DNA of 64,000 nucleotides from Rhodobacteraceae bacterium HTCC2150 (GCA_000169395.1 AAXZ01000002.1:310001-374000); one strand, 5' to 3'. Shown: positions 55,244 through 64,000, numbered from the stretch's first letter. Notes: generated by a model not told the origin, from the sequence alone. Made by a program: numbers and translations.

Positions 55244-56932
55244 ATGCTTAATGCCAGTAAAATTTTGACCGTGTCCTATGGTGCGTTTTCTTGCACTTTG
55301 GATGGTTTTGACGATCCCTTCACAACAATGAAGGCAATAACAGAGTATTTTCGCGTATTGGCCGAGGAAGACCGATATTTCGGTGCTGAGCCTGCAACGC
55401 CTGACAGCGAAATGCTGAAAGAAATCGCACAGCGCAACAATAGCCGACGCATTGATGCTGAAGTTGATCAATCTGGTGTTATTTTGCGCCAAGACAACAC
55501 AGTTGGTTCCGAAAGTGGCCAAGACACTCTCGTTGAGCCAGTGGTCGCTTCTGTGCAAGCCGAAAAGCCAGCAATCAAATCAGCAATTGCCGCTGATGGC
55601 ACATTGAAAATTCTGAATGCCGATCAACCTGCACCGGTTCAAACAGATGATGACATTGATACAGTAAGTGAAAAACTTGAACGAATTCGCGCTGTTGTTG
55701 CAAAATCTGGCACAACCAATGGTGCCAATGGGTATTCCGAAGACGAACACGCTGACGAGTTTTTTGCAAAGCCATCAGACATTAGGGATACACCAGCCAG
55801 CGTAGACATCGCGAAGGCAGAAGCCGCGCGCTTGGCCGAAGAAGCAAAAGCAAAGGCCGAGGCTGAAAAAGCTGAAGCCGCGCGCTTGGCTGAAGAAGCA
55901 AAGGCAAAAGTTGAAGCTGAAAAAGCTGAAGCCGCGCGTTTGGCTGAAGAAGCTGCTGACGCCGAAGCAGAAGTTGCTGCAACCATTGCAGAACAAGAAG
56001 CCCAGGCTGCACTAAAGGAAATCGAAACAAAATCCAGCGAAACAGTTTTTGCTTCTGATGATTTTGAAGCAGCCCTAACTGCCGAATTGTCCGACACACT
56101 AGTTGCCGAAGACAAACCATCCGCAGAACCGCAAGAAGTTGCCGAAGAAACAGAAGTAGCAGTAGCTGCGCCTGTAAAACGACGTTCGTTGCTTGAAGTT
56201 GCTGGTATTGACGATAGCGCCGCGCAGATGGATCGCATTTTAGGTGATACTAACGACAAAATGGGTGATGAAGCGTCGCGTCGTCGTCACGATGCCCTCG
56301 CTCATCTTAAGGCAGCGGTTGCAGCAACCAAAGCCGAAGAAGCCACCGCCGGCAAACAAACCACCGTTGATGGATCAACCCAATATCGTGATGATCTAGC
56401 CAAAGTTGTGCGCCCTGTAACTGGCCCAGTTGCCGCCACCAGCACGGACAAACCCGTAAAGGCCGAAGGCAGCAATTCTCGCCCAGCACCATTAGTTCTT
56501 GTTTCGGAGCAACGCGTTAAAACCGACGAAGAAATCGCCGCCAACCTAAAAGAACGCACAAAAGTACGTGTTGAGGCCGTGAAAACTGCGACAGCACCGG
56601 GTGCCTTAATTGTTGATGAAGATGACTATGACGCATCCGAAGTTGGTTTTGCTGAGTTCGTCGCCGAGAACGGTGCATCAAGCCTAACAGAACTGCTAGA
56701 AGCGGCCGCTGTATATGAAACTCATGTTGAGGGTCGTGAACATTTCTCTCGCCCAATGATCTTGCGTCGTGTCGGTCGATTTAAAGAAAATGATGATGTA
56801 AAACGCGAAGACATTTTGCGCGCCTATGGTGAGCTGTTGCGTGACGAAGTCATCCAAAAAATTGAACGTGGTCGTTTTATCGTCACACCAGACAGTAAAT
56901 ACATCACCAATCCAATGGCCAAAGGCGCATAG
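55244..56932 (+). CDS. A/E-rich CheA-like protein of Rhodobacterales (function unknown)
   Basis: 562 aa, acidic. The N-terminus (KILTVSYGAFSCTLDGFDDPFTTM, residues 6-29) is conserved in a Rhodobacterales family that databases sometimes label chemotaxis protein CheA, though no kinase, Hpt or response domain is visible here. Residues 190-240 contain TolA-like repeats (AEAARLAEEAKAKAEAEK). The C-terminal 100 residues (SEVGFAEFVAENGASSLTEL, ILRRVGRFKENDDVKRED, LLRDEVIQKIERGRFIVT) are compact and look folded. The helical repeats suggest a coiled coil or spacer. A strong terminator follows. The CheA label is not supported by what I can see. Confidence 0.8.
   Translation: MLNASKILTVSYGAFSCTLDGFDDPFTTMKAITEYFRVLAEEDRYFGAEPATPDSEMLKEIAQRNNSRRIDAEVDQSGVILRQDNTVGSESGQDTLVEPVVASVQAEKPAIKSAIAADGTLKILNADQPAPVQTDDDIDTVSEKLERIRAVVAKSGTTNGANGYSEDEHADEFFAKPSDIRDTPASVDIAKAEAARLAEEAKAKAEAEKAEAARLAEEAKAKVEAEKAEAARLAEEAADAEAEVAATIAEQEAQAALKEIETKSSETVFASDDFEAALTAELSDTLVAEDKPSAEPQEVAEETEVAVAAPVKRRSLLEVAGIDDSAAQMDRILGDTNDKMGDEASRRRHDALAHLKAAVAATKAEEATAGKQTTVDGSTQYRDDLAKVVRPVTGPVAATSTDKPVKAEGSNSRPAPLVLVSEQRVKTDEEIAANLKERTKVRVEAVKTATAPGALIVDEDDYDASEVGFAEFVAENGASSLTELLEAAAVYETHVEGREHFSRPMILRRVGRFKENDDVKREDILRAYGELLRDEVIQKIERGRFIVTPDSKYITNPMAKGA
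55817..55954 (+). repeat. 54-bp imperfect tandem repeat in the A/E-rich gene
   Basis: Two and a half copies of a 54-bp (18-aa) unit starting at 55817, 55871 and 55925, encoding AEAARLAEEAKAKAEAEK and close variants. Silent and conservative changes between copies (GCC/GCT, CGC/CGT) show it is older than the ftsY repeat. Predicted continuous alpha-helix. Confidence 0.85.
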
Positions 56933-56983
56933 CCAAAGGTACAACCGTGTTTCCAAGTCTTCAGTAATGAAGGTTTTTCACGA

Positions 56984-57010
56984 AAGAGGCGGGGTAGTTC
57001 CCGCCTTTTT
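56984..57010 (+). terminator. Intrinsic terminator of the A/E-rich gene
   Basis: AGGCGGG (56987-56993) and CCCGCCT (57000-57006) form a 7-bp stem with a 6-nt loop, followed by TTTT and, after ACTT, a second T-run. It lies 52 nt after the stop codon; a canonical rho-independent terminator. Confidence 0.9.
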
Positions 57011-57047
57011 ACTTTTTAAACACCTCAATTTAAAACTTCATTTATCG

Positions 57048-57347
57048 TTATTTTCTGATTGGGCCTTCGGGGCGATGACGGTCCATGACCGTGTCCAACA
57101 TTGAGTTGCTGATGGAAGGGTTCGCAGCCTGCAAGCAAGGCAGCAAAATTGCCTTGTTCATTTTTTGACGGCGCCCCGACGGGTTTTTATCGCCATCAGG
57201 TTGAACATCCATGAAACAATCAATGAATGTCTGCTCTGGAATATGCAGATCCGCGGCAATTAAATCCGTTCGTCTGTTAGGGTCATTGTCAGCAACGGCA
57301 GGCGTGGCAAGCAATAAGGCAACAGAAACAATGGTGCGTCGTATCAT
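57048..57347 (-). CDS. Small exported protein of unknown function
   Basis: 99 aa, not recognised. Start ATG 57347 follows AAAGGA. A signal peptide spans residues 1-19 (MIRRTIVSVALLLATPAVA). The mature part has two cysteines (FIDCFMDVQ and LLPCLQAAN) and a basic end (DRHRPEGPIRK). The pattern DLHIPEQTFIDCFM...MNKAILLPCLQ suggests a helical, disulfide-stabilised domain. Co-oriented with the DUF2842 and purA genes but spaced 71 nt from them. Confidence 0.75.
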   Translation of the reverse strand: MIRRTIVSVALLLATPAVADNDPNRRTDLIAADLHIPEQTFIDCFMDVQPDGDKNPSGRRQKMNKAILLPCLQAANPSISNSMLDTVMDRHRPEGPIRK

Positions 57348-57418
57348 CACAAATCCTTTCGAGTGATCTATGAATGATACGGCCCACAACAGTTTTTCCG
57401 TCGCCAAGTGTCTAGATT

Positions 57419-57652
57419 TTATTCTTCTTCGTCATTTTGAAGATCAGGGTCAGGTTGTCCGATCCCACGGAAAACCGATTTCAATGGGAAAACCCAAGCC
57501 ACGCCTAAAAAGACGTATAGTACGAATTCGATTGCGATCGGCGCCCGTGGCAGCAGGCTAACAACGAAAACTGCCAGAATGATATAGACGGGCATCCCTA
57601 TCAAAAGGGCGACCAGTGACCATCCGCGGCGTGCTTTGTATGAGAGAGCCAT
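57419..57652 (-). CDS. DUF2842 small membrane protein
   Basis: 77 aa with two membrane helices (WSLVALLIGMPVYIILAVFVV and EFVLYVFLGVAWVFPLKSV) and an acidic tail. It matches DUF2842, a family limited to Alphaproteobacteria, often next to purA; unknown function. Its ATG overlaps the purA stop codon by one base, so it is coupled to purA. Confidence 0.85.
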   Translation of the reverse strand: MALSYKARRGWSLVALLIGMPVYIILAVFVVSLLPRAPIAIEFVLYVFLGVAWVFPLKSVFRGIGQPDPDLQNDEEE

Positions 57653-58944
57653 CAGTCAGCAAACGGATCTGTGACAAGGATCGTGTCGTCGCGTTCAGGC
57701 GAGGTTGACAACATTGCAACTGGGCAATCGATCAGCTCCTCAATGCGACGTACATATTTGATCGCGGCGGCAGGCAATTCTGCCCAGCTGCGTGCGCCAA
57801 CGGTCACGTCGTCCCAACCTTCCATAGTTTCATAGATTGGCGTGACACGCGCTTGTTGATCCGCGGCTGTTGGCAAGTAGTCTAGGCGTTCGCCGTCTAG
57901 ATCATATCCAACACAAATCTTAAGCTCTTTAAGGCCATCAAGCACATCCAATTTGGTCAAAGCGATGCCTTTTACACCAGACAGCGCGCAAGTTTGGCGA
58001 ACCAAAACTGCGTCAAACCAACCACAACGACGCGAACGTCCTGTGACTGTACCTTTTTCGTGGCCAACGGTTGCAAGGTGTTCACCAACATCGTCGAACA
58101 ATTCACATGCAAATGGGCCCTCACCTACACGGGTGGTGTAGGCTTTCACGATACCAAGAACAAAATTAACTGAATTTGGTCCAAGACCGGTACCAGTCGC
58201 GGCAGCGCCTGCCAAAGTGGTCGAGGATGTCACGAATGGATATGTGCCAAAATCAATATCAAGTAGGCTGCCTTGGGCACCTTCAAACAATATCCGGTCG
58301 CCAGCTTTGCGACGGTCGTTCAAAATTTTCCAAACAGGTTTCGCAAAAGGCAAAATCTTGGGCGCAATCTCCATCAACTTCGCCTTAAGGTCGGCGCGAT
58401 CAACTTCGGCCAGTCCCAAACCACGACGCAAAGCATCATGATGGATCAACAAACGATCAAGACGTGCATCAAGTGTCGCCTCGTCAGCCAAATCAGCAAC
58501 ACGTACCGTACGACGGCCAACTTTATCTTCATACGCAGGACCAATGCCGCGACCTGTCGTGCCGATCTTGGCAACCGCATTCTGACCTTCACGGGCGCGA
58601 TCCAATTCGCCGTGTACAGGCAAAATCAATGGCGTGTTTTCGGCAATCATAAGATTTTCAGGGGAAACCTTCACACCACGTGATGTGATACGTTCGATTT
58701 CTTCGCCCAGCGCCCATGGATCAAGCACAACACCGTTGCCAATCACACCCAGTTTGCCTTCGCGCAGAATACCAGACGGCAATAGTGACAGTTTAAAAAC
58801 CTCGCCATCAATCACCAAAGTGTGGCCTGCGTTATGACCGCCCTGAAAGCGTGCAATGATATCTGCGCGCTCGCTTAGCCAATCAACAATCTTACCTTTA
58901 CCTTCGTCACCCCATTGAGTGCCGACTACAGCCACATTTGCCAT
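57652..58944 (-). CDS. purA: Adenylosuccinate synthetase
   Basis: GTP-dependent first step from IMP to AMP. Seen: 430 aa, family length. Start [25 protein letters not shown] contains the P-loop and the catalytic Asp. [16 protein letters not shown] has the catalytic His, then [47 protein letters not shown] and [14 protein letters not shown]. Ten extra codons upstream are open but unsupported; AAAGGACC precedes the chosen ATG. DUF2842 follows. Confidence 0.97.
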   Translation of the reverse strand: MANVAVVGTQWGDEGKGKIVDWLSERADIIARFQGGHNAGHTLVIDGEVFKLSLLPSGILREGKLGVIGNGVVLDPWALGEEIERITSRGVKVSPENLMIAENTPLILPVHGELDRAREGQNAVAKIGTTGRGIGPAYEDKVGRRTVRVADLADEATLDARLDRLLIHHDALRRGLGLAEVDRADLKAKLMEIAPKILPFAKPVWKILNDRRKAGDRILFEGAQGSLLDIDFGTYPFVTSSTTLAGAAATGTGLGPNSVNFVLGIVKAYTTRVGEGPFACELFDDVGEHLATVGHEKGTVTGRSRRCGWFDAVLVRQTCALSGVKGIALTKLDVLDGLKELKICVGYDLDGERLDYLPTAADQQARVTPIYETMEGWDDVTVGARSWAELPAAAIKYVRRIEELIDCPVAMLSTSPERDDTILVTDPFAD

Positions 58945-59074
58945 TAATTTGGTCCTTTGTTCCAAAACCCACACCGCTATAGCCCGTCAAACCACGGTGT
59001 GAAACCGCAAATTCACCTTGCGAGAGCCTTTGCCGCATGGCACATCAGTTTTATTGGACAAAAAAGGGGCTCCA

Positions 59075-59470
59075 ATGAGTTTTTTATTACGCTGGTTTTT
59101 GGCATTCATTTTGATTGCAGCGACATTCAATCCTACTGAATACAGTTATTTTAGCTGGGTTCGGGGCAATTTCAGTGCGCAAATGCCTTTGGCAGTATTC
59201 ATGGGTTTGATCCTTTTGGTCGGCTACATCATTTATTTGCGGGCAACCCTTCGATCCATTGGTGGTTCAGGTGTGATCCTAGTTGGCGCACTAGCAGCCA
59301 GCCATTTGTGGGTCATGATTGATCGTGGATGGCTTTCTTTGAGCGATCGCAGCCAAACAATCTGGTTAGCGATTCTCGTGATGTCGGTGATTTTTGGCGT
59401 GGGACTGTCTTGGTCCATCATAAGACGCGCTATTTCTGGTCAATATACAGAGGACGACGCAGACGATTAA
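59075..59470 (+). CDS. DUF6524 membrane protein
   Basis: 131 aa with about four helices: LLRWFLAFILIAATFNPT, MPLAVFMGLILLVGYIIYLRA, GGSGVILVGALAASHLW and IWLAILVMSVIFGVGLSWSII, ending in an acidic tail EDDADD. Start ATG 59075 follows AAGGGG. It resembles DUF6524 of marine Alphaproteobacteria, which has no known function. Divergent from purA; stands before secG. Confidence 0.7.
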   Translation: MSFLLRWFLAFILIAATFNPTEYSYFSWVRGNFSAQMPLAVFMGLILLVGYIIYLRATLRSIGGSGVILVGALAASHLWVMIDRGWLSLSDRSQTIWLAILVMSVIFGVGLSWSIIRRAISGQYTEDDADD

Positions 59471-59597
59471 CAAGGTTTCAACCTTACCTCTTGTTCAATA
59501 CCAAACAAATTCATAAATAACACATCGACAGTGGCGACTGCATAGGGTATCCGGCGGACGCACACAAACGCACAGTAAAAAAACGCAAGGCGCGCAC

Positions 59598-59960
59598 ATG
59601 GAAAACGTTGTTCTGATCATTCATCTGCTTTTGGCACTATCGCTGATTGGCATCGTTCTTTTGCAACGCTCTGAAGGCGGTGGTCTTGGGCTTGGCGGCG
59701 GTGGTGGCGGCGGTGCGGCTAAAACTGGTCGCTCTGCGGGTACAGCCATGGGCAAGCTTACATGGATATTGGCAGCCGCGTTTATCGTAACGTCGATTTC
59801 GTTGACCGTTATTGCCGCTCAGAAGGCTGCAAATGAATCAGTGATTAGTGGTGCACCAGCAAGTGCCGAAGGCAGCGTTCCTGCTGGATCAGATTTGTTG
59901 CCAACGCTTGAAACTGCACCAGCTGATGCGGCAGAAGAAGAAGCGCCACGCGCCGACTAA
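59598..59960 (+). CDS. secG: Protein translocase subunit SecG
   Basis: Membrane subunit of the SecYEG channel. Seen: 120 aa. First helix VVLIIHLLLALSLIGIVLLQ, the diagnostic SEGGGLGLGGGGGGG loop, then GTAMGKLTWILAAAFIVTSI as second helix. The Ala/Glu/Pro-rich C-terminal tail is longer than in E. coli (about 35 residues) and disordered, as in other Alphaproteobacteria. pyrG follows after 183 nt containing a large hairpin. Confidence 0.95.
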   Translation: MENVVLIIHLLLALSLIGIVLLQRSEGGGLGLGGGGGGGAAKTGRSAGTAMGKLTWILAAAFIVTSISLTVIAAQKAANESVISGAPASAEGSVPAGSDLLPTLETAPADAAEEEAPRAD

Positions 59961-59990
59961 ATCCAACTACTATTAGTTAATGCAAGGTTA

Positions 59991-60034
59991 ATTCGCACAA
60001 TATGCAGCGGTTGCCTTGCAGAAGCAGTGCGAAT
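59991..60034 (+). promoter_or_regulatory. Large stem-loop between secG and pyrG
   Basis: ATTCGCAC (59991-59998) and GTGCGAAT (60027-60034) are perfectly complementary across 28 nt, with a possible inner TGC/GCA pairing. No U-run follows, so it may be the secG 3' end, an operator or a pyrG leader structure. Confidence 0.4.
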
Positions 60035-60143
60035 CTGTTAAATATTTAATCCCGTGACATATGGTATGCTGGTCGCTGCGTTCGACGATTCCATTGCCGG
60101 GGTTTCTCGGAAAATAATAAGAAAACACGGGGGGCCGCGGGCC

Positions 60144-61787
60144 ATGGCGAGATATATTTTTATTACTGGTGGCGTTGTTTCATCCCTAGGCAAAGGCTTG
60201 GCCTCGGCCGCTTTGGGCGCGTTGTTGCAAGCGCGTGGTTATTCCGTTCGTCTGCGCAAACTTGACCCATACCTAAACGTTGATCCCGGTACGATGTCGC
60301 CATTTGAGCATGGCGAAGTGTTTGTAACCGATGATGGTGCAGAAACCGATTTGGACCTGGGCCACTATGAACGTTTCACAGGTGTTGCTGCACGAAATAC
60401 AGACAGTGTTTCATCAGGGCGCGTATATTCCACCGTCTTGGAAAAAGAACGTCGCGGCGACTATTTGGGCAAAACGATTCAGGTTGTTCCCCATGTAACC
60501 AACGAAATCAAAGATTTCCTTGAGGTCGGCGATGACGAAGTCGACTTTATGCTGTGTGAAATCGGCGGCACGGTTGGCGATATCGAGGGCCTGCCCTTCT
60601 TTGAGGCGATTCGTCAGTTTGGTCATCAACGCCCTCGTGGAAACTGCATCTATATGCACCTTACCCTGCTGCCTTATTTGGCGGCTAGCGGCGAGTTAAA
60701 AACAAAACCAACACAACACTCGGTCAAAGAATTGCAAAGCATCGGCATTGCGCCTGACATTCTGGTTTGCCGGTCTGAACATAACATCCCGACAAAAGAA
60801 CGCGATAAATTGGCGTTGTTCTGTAACGTGCGCCCCGATTCCGTGATCGCGGCATATGACCTAAAGTCGATCTATGAGGCCCCGCTGGCCTATCACAAAG
60901 AAGGTTTGGATCAGGCTGTTTTGGATGCCTTTGGGATCGCCCCTGCCCCAAAACCAGATTTGGCCAAGTGGGAAGATGTAGCCGATCGTGTATTCAACGC
61001 CGAAGGTGTCGTGAACGTTGCAATCGTTGGGAAATATATCCAACTAGAAGACGCTTATAAATCAATCAAAGAGGCACTGACCCACGGTGGCATGGCCAAC
61101 CGTGTAAAGGTCAATGTCGAGTGGATTGACGCCGAAGTCTTTGACAAAGAAGATCCTGCACCGCATTTGGAAAAATTCAACGCGATCCTCGTTCCTGGCG
61201 GCTTTGGCGAACGCGGCACAGAGGGCAAGATCAAGGCAGCAACATTCGCCCGCACACGCAAGGTTCCTTATTTGGGTATTTGCTTGGGCATGCAAATGGC
61301 CGTCATTGAGGCCGCGCGCAACCTAACCGATTTGGCTGATGCAGGTTCAGAAGAGTTTGATCACGAAGCTGGCGAAAAACGCTTCACACCTGTTGTTTAT
61401 CACCTGAAAGAATGGGTTGAGGGTAATCGCACTGTTCAACGCGCGGTGGCAGACGACAAAGGTGGCACCATGCGTCTAGGCGCATATAACGCGACACTTG
61501 GCGAACAATCCAAAGTGGCTGAAATCTACGGTACAACGTCAATTTCCGAACGCCACCGTCACCGTTATGAGGTGGATATTCAGTATCGCGAAAAACTAGA
61601 AAAAGCCGGTCTTTCTTTCTCTGGCATGTCTCCAGACGGTAAATTGCCAGAAATCGTAGAATATGCTGATCATCCTTGGTTCATCGGTGTTCAATATCAT
61701 CCAGAACTAAAATCGAAGCCGTTTGCGCCACATCCATTATTCCGCGATTTCGTGAAAGCAGCCGTGGAAAATTCGCGCTTGGTGTAA
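60144..61787 (+). CDS. pyrG: CTP synthase
   Basis: Makes CTP from UTP using glutamine and ATP. Seen: 547 aa. Start [20 protein letters not shown] after GGGGGG. The synthetase domain has [22 protein letters not shown], the C-terminal class I amidotransferase has [11 protein letters not shown], the nucleophile Cys in [12 protein letters not shown] (about residue 380), and the His/Glu pair in [12 protein letters not shown] (about 515). The frame is open 30 codons further upstream but unlike PyrG. Follows secG; TerB-like gene behind. Confidence 0.97.
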   Translation: MARYIFITGGVVSSLGKGLASAALGALLQARGYSVRLRKLDPYLNVDPGTMSPFEHGEVFVTDDGAETDLDLGHYERFTGVAARNTDSVSSGRVYSTVLEKERRGDYLGKTIQVVPHVTNEIKDFLEVGDDEVDFMLCEIGGTVGDIEGLPFFEAIRQFGHQRPRGNCIYMHLTLLPYLAASGELKTKPTQHSVKELQSIGIAPDILVCRSEHNIPTKERDKLALFCNVRPDSVIAAYDLKSIYEAPLAYHKEGLDQAVLDAFGIAPAPKPDLAKWEDVADRVFNAEGVVNVAIVGKYIQLEDAYKSIKEALTHGGMANRVKVNVEWIDAEVFDKEDPAPHLEKFNAILVPGGFGERGTEGKIKAATFARTRKVPYLGICLGMQMAVIEAARNLTDLADAGSEEFDHEAGEKRFTPVVYHLKEWVEGNRTVQRAVADDKGGTMRLGAYNATLGEQSKVAEIYGTTSISERHRHRYEVDIQYREKLEKAGLSFSGMSPDGKLPEIVEYADHPWFIGVQYHPELKSKPFAPHPLFRDFVKAAVENSRLV

Positions 61788-61814
61788 TCCAGTCCAATAT
61801 GGCAAAGGTTAAAG

Positions 61815-62264
61815 ATGTTCCAAGAGTTTCTAAATAAATTGGCAGGCCCAGAGCCCGAAATCGCCGAAGATGATGCCCGTTTGGCCTTGGCTGCCCTTTT
61901 GGTTCGTCTTGCGCGTTCGGATTCTGATTACAGCGACGAAGAAGTGGCACAAATAAACAAAATTTTGCGGGCACGCTATGGGCTGGATGAAATTCACGCC
62001 AACCTTTTGTTGGCTGAAGCGGAAATTTTGGAATCAGAAGCACCGGACACCGTACGTTTTACCCGCCAGATTAAAGAAGCGGTAGCCTATGATGATCGCC
62101 TTTGCGTGATTGAGGCGATGTGGACAGTAGCATTGGCAGATGGCAGCCGAGAAACTGAAGAAAACGCGATGTTGCGCCTTGTGGCTGGATTGCTAGGAAT
62201 TGAAGATGTCGACAGTAACATGTCGCGTCAAAAAGTCGAAAAACGCATGGCTGATGGTCAATAA
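61815..62264 (+). CDS. TerB-family protein
   Basis: 149 aa, all-helical and acidic: start MFQEFLNKLAGPEPEIAEDD, then LALAALLVRLARSDSDYSDEEVAQIN and CVIEAMWTVALADGSRETEENAMLRLVAGLLGI. These DxxxxxEE helical pairs are the TerB domain, found in tellurite-resistance and stress proteins and in membrane-linked DnaJ proteins; it binds divalent metals. Function here unknown; nothing ties it to tellurite. It begins 27 nt after pyrG. Confidence 0.85.
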   Translation: MFQEFLNKLAGPEPEIAEDDARLALAALLVRLARSDSDYSDEEVAQINKILRARYGLDEIHANLLLAEAEILESEAPDTVRFTRQIKEAVAYDDRLCVIEAMWTVALADGSRETEENAMLRLVAGLLGIEDVDSNMSRQKVEKRMADGQ

Positions 62265-62384
62265 GCCTTAAGAGATAAAGTTGTGCGCTGATACTTGACC
62301 CAGCGACAAGTTTTTTGGCTAAGTATTTACCAATATTTGACTGATGAACTGGTGCTGTTAATCCTTATTGCATTACAGAAGTGA

Positions 62385-62405
62385 ACACGCCAAAACTTGG
62401 CGTGT
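62385..62405 (+). promoter_or_regulatory. Perfect 9-bp inverted repeat before the glutamine synthetase gene
   Basis: ACACGCCAA and TTGGCGTGT with AAC between form a perfect dyad, ending 9 nt before the AAAAGG ribosome site (62415-62420) and 22 nt before the ATG. It is either an operator close to the promoter or an RNA hairpin in the leader. Confidence 0.5.
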
Positions 62406-62427
62406 ACTTTATGCAAAAGGCCACTAC

Positions 62428-63735
62428 ATGCCCAATCCCCCTTTAACGCAAGTCGGTGTCGTTGACATCAATGGCCAATGGCGCGGAAAGGCTTCGCCAA
62501 AATTTGCTGAAGAGAAGATCCAAGATGGCATGCGTTTACCGCTGTCTGTGATTTTCGTCGACATGTGGGGCGAAGATATCGAAAATCTACCGCTTGTATT
62601 TGCCACAGGCGATGCCGATGGTCGATTACGCCCAACGGGACGTGGCCCTGTTTCCTTGCCTTGGCGCAAAACGCCTGCTGTGCTTTATCCAATGGATATG
62701 TATCTAGAGGATGATACCCCCTTCAGGGCCGATCCGCGCCACGCATTAGCCGAAATTTTGCGCCGATACGCTTCACGTGCTTGGCAAGTTAAGGCCGCAA
62801 CCGAACTTGAGTTCTATTTGTTGCACCCAGACATAAGCGAAATTCGACCTGCGATAAATCCCAAGACAAATTTGCCAATTGATCGGGCCGACGTAAATTC
62901 ATTGACCCTATTGGATGCATTTGAAGAATTTTTCGCGGATCTGTTTGATGGCGCAAAAGAGATGGGCATTGATGCTGAGGCTGGCATGTCAGAGGCAGGG
63001 TTGGGTCAATTTGAGGTGAATTTAGTTCACACCGATGCCATGAAAATGGCGGATGACACGCTGTTATTCAAACGATTGGTCCATGGCACAGCACGCAAAC
63101 ACGGCATGGCGGCCAGTTTCATGGCCAAACCGTTTAAAGATGATGCAGGCAATGGATTGCATATGCATTTTTCGGTGCTGGATGAAAACGGCAGAAACAT
63201 TTTTGATGATGGCACCGAAAAAGGCACTGATTTGCTGCAAAACGCCGTGGCGGGTTGTCTTAATTTTCTAGCTGATAGTACCCTGTTTTTTGCGCCTCAC
63301 GCCTCATCATACGATCGATTTGTTCCGGGCGCACATGCCCCCGTTGGTATTTCTTGGGCTTATGAAAACCGCACAGCCGCTGTTCGTATTCCCGGTGGCT
63401 CAACCAAAGCCCGCAGAATTGAACATCGCGTCGCTGGCGGTGACATAAACCCATACTTGTTAATGACGGCCGTTTTGGGTGCCGCTATTTGTGGCATCGA
63501 AGATTGTGCAACACCGCCTGCTGCCCTTGTGGGCAATGCCTATGAACAGGACCTGCCCGAGGTGCATAGAAATTGGAATGACGCCATAAATGCAGTTGAA
63601 GAAAGCGTGCTTTTACCTCGGATCATGCCGCAAGATTTGTTGGATTATTTGGTACTCGCCAAACGACAAGAACAAACGAAATATGCCAAATTGCATGATA
63701 TAGAAAAAGTTGGGCTTTACGTGGAAAGAGTCTAA
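62428..63735 (+). CDS. Glutamine synthetase family protein, gamma-glutamylpolyamine synthetase (PuuA)-like
   Basis: 435 aa. The N-terminal beta-grasp region has VVDINGQWRGKASPKFAE, typical of the PuuA branch, in place of the GlnA N-terminus. The catalytic half has ATELEFYLL (Glu metal ligands), MSEAGLGQFEVNLVH, GNGLHMHFSV with the His ligand, NRTAAVRIPG, and the late EHRVAGGDINPYL. This branch ligates glutamate to amines such as putrescine or ethanolamine rather than to ammonia. Start ATG 62428 follows AAAAGG after 7 nt. The next gene is a class I amidotransferase that could remove the glutamyl group, as PuuD does, so a polyamine pathway is plausible but unproven. Confidence 0.85.
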   Translation: MPNPPLTQVGVVDINGQWRGKASPKFAEEKIQDGMRLPLSVIFVDMWGEDIENLPLVFATGDADGRLRPTGRGPVSLPWRKTPAVLYPMDMYLEDDTPFRADPRHALAEILRRYASRAWQVKAATELEFYLLHPDISEIRPAINPKTNLPIDRADVNSLTLLDAFEEFFADLFDGAKEMGIDAEAGMSEAGLGQFEVNLVHTDAMKMADDTLLFKRLVHGTARKHGMAASFMAKPFKDDAGNGLHMHFSVLDENGRNIFDDGTEKGTDLLQNAVAGCLNFLADSTLFFAPHASSYDRFVPGAHAPVGISWAYENRTAAVRIPGGSTKARRIEHRVAGGDINPYLLMTAVLGAAICGIEDCATPPAALVGNAYEQDLPEVHRNWNDAINAVEESVLLPRIMPQDLLDYLVLAKRQEQTKYAKLHDIEKVGLYVERV

Positions 63736-63769
63736 CGCTAGCCTCCCGTTAACTCCAACCTGGTGACTT

Positions 63770-64000
63770 ATGAAAATCGGTATATTGCAATGCGGTCATG
63801 CAATCGACGAAGTGTTAGACACTTTCGGCGATTATGATCGTTGGTTCCAAACCCTCTTGTCTGATCAAGGGTTTGAATTTGAAACGTACAATGTTGTGGA
63901 CATGGAATTTCCTGCCTCGATCAACGATTGCGATGGCTGGCTACTGACAGGGTCACGTCACGGCGCGTATGAAGATCATCCTTTTATTCCGCCACTGTCT
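63770..64000 (+). CDS. Class I glutamine amidotransferase (3' end beyond window)
   Basis: 77 codons visible from ATG 63770. Start MKIGILQCGHAIDEVLDTFG, then DGWLLTGSRHGAYEDHPFIP. The beta-strand WLLTGS and the SRxGxYE pattern match the GuaA-type or gamma-glutamyl hydrolase-like amidotransferases; the nucleophile Cys lies beyond the edge. Located 34 nt after the PuuA-like synthetase, so the two probably act together. Confidence 0.8.
   Translation, partial: MKIGILQCGHAIDEVLDTFGDYDRWFQTLLSDQGFEFETYNVVDMEFPASINDCDGWLLTGSRHGAYEDHPFIPPLS

Noticed and set aside
55639-56259. Long antisense open frames opposite the A/E-rich gene
   Set aside because: They arise from its repetitive GC-rich third positions; low-complexity Ser/Ala composition and no ribosome site.

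Overview
The window looks like core chromosome of a marine alphaproteobacterium of the Rhodobacterales (Roseobacter group). The case rests on protein families and gene order: an aa3-type CtaD followed by a DUF2244 protein, glyQ-DUF6446-FkbM-glyS-PPDK, ftsY-EamA-ispZ, hflK-hflC-DUF2065-degP, FolE2 in place of FolE, an A/E-rich CheA-like protein, a DUF6524 protein, and a SAM-II riboswitch, an aptamer class typical of Alphaproteobacteria. Base composition looks moderate for the group. Genes are tightly packed, many overlap by 1-8 nt, and only one gap exceeds 300 nt. I saw no rRNA, tRNA, CRISPR array, insertion sequence, phage or plasmid gene. This is a housekeeping region with some unusual features, not a mobile island.

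Layout. 1-6.3 kb: xylulokinase (3' end outside the window), ctaD with its DUF2244 partner, a PEBP-like secreted protein, yqeY and carA. 6.3-12 kb: a membrane glycosyltransferase with an extra N-terminal domain, a GntR regulator, a pyrimidine-nucleotidase/UbiH-type pair and a class V aminotransferase. 12-16.8 kb: two overlapping Lrp-type regulators divergent from ilvC, a histidine phosphatase and two tandem EamA permeases. 16.8-28 kb, all minus: glmM, folP, folB, a SleB-type hydrolase, a PPDK-like enzyme, glyS, an FkbM methyltransferase, a DUF6446 protein and glyQ. 28-34 kb: a SPOR/peptidoglycan-binding protein with a degenerate trypsin-like domain, trkH, folE2, and metZ behind a SAM-II riboswitch. 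34-39.6 kb: a YfcG-like GST, a Popeye-like cyclic-nucleotide-binding membrane protein, ispZ, an EamA permease, ftsY with a long (Glu-Pro)n repeat, and an AlkB-like hydroxylase. 39.6-46.8 kb: xseA, purD, an FG-GAP protein, a 2Fe-2S ferredoxin, a stand-alone DnaE2-type OB fold, a peptidoglycan-binding lipoprotein and a MarR/cytochrome b561 module. 46.8-57 kb: degP, hflC/hflK, gor, rpiA, sdaA, thiN and a large A/E-rich protein. 57-64 kb: purA, secG, pyrG, a TerB-like protein, a PuuA-type glutamine synthetase and the start of a class I amidotransferase.

Functional themes. Folate synthesis is represented by folE2, folB and folP. Nucleotide synthesis is represented by carA, pyrG, purA and purD. Amino-acid metabolism includes ilvC, metZ, sdaA and the GS/amidotransferase pair. 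Envelope and protein quality control include degP, hflKC, glmM, the SleB hydrolase and ispZ; secretion and targeting include ftsY and secG. The best regulatory find is the metZ leader: a SAM-II aptamer followed by a terminator and a plausible antiterminator. The oddest coding features are the degenerate protease, the near-perfect hexanucleotide repeat inside ftsY, and the orphan DnaE2 OB fold.
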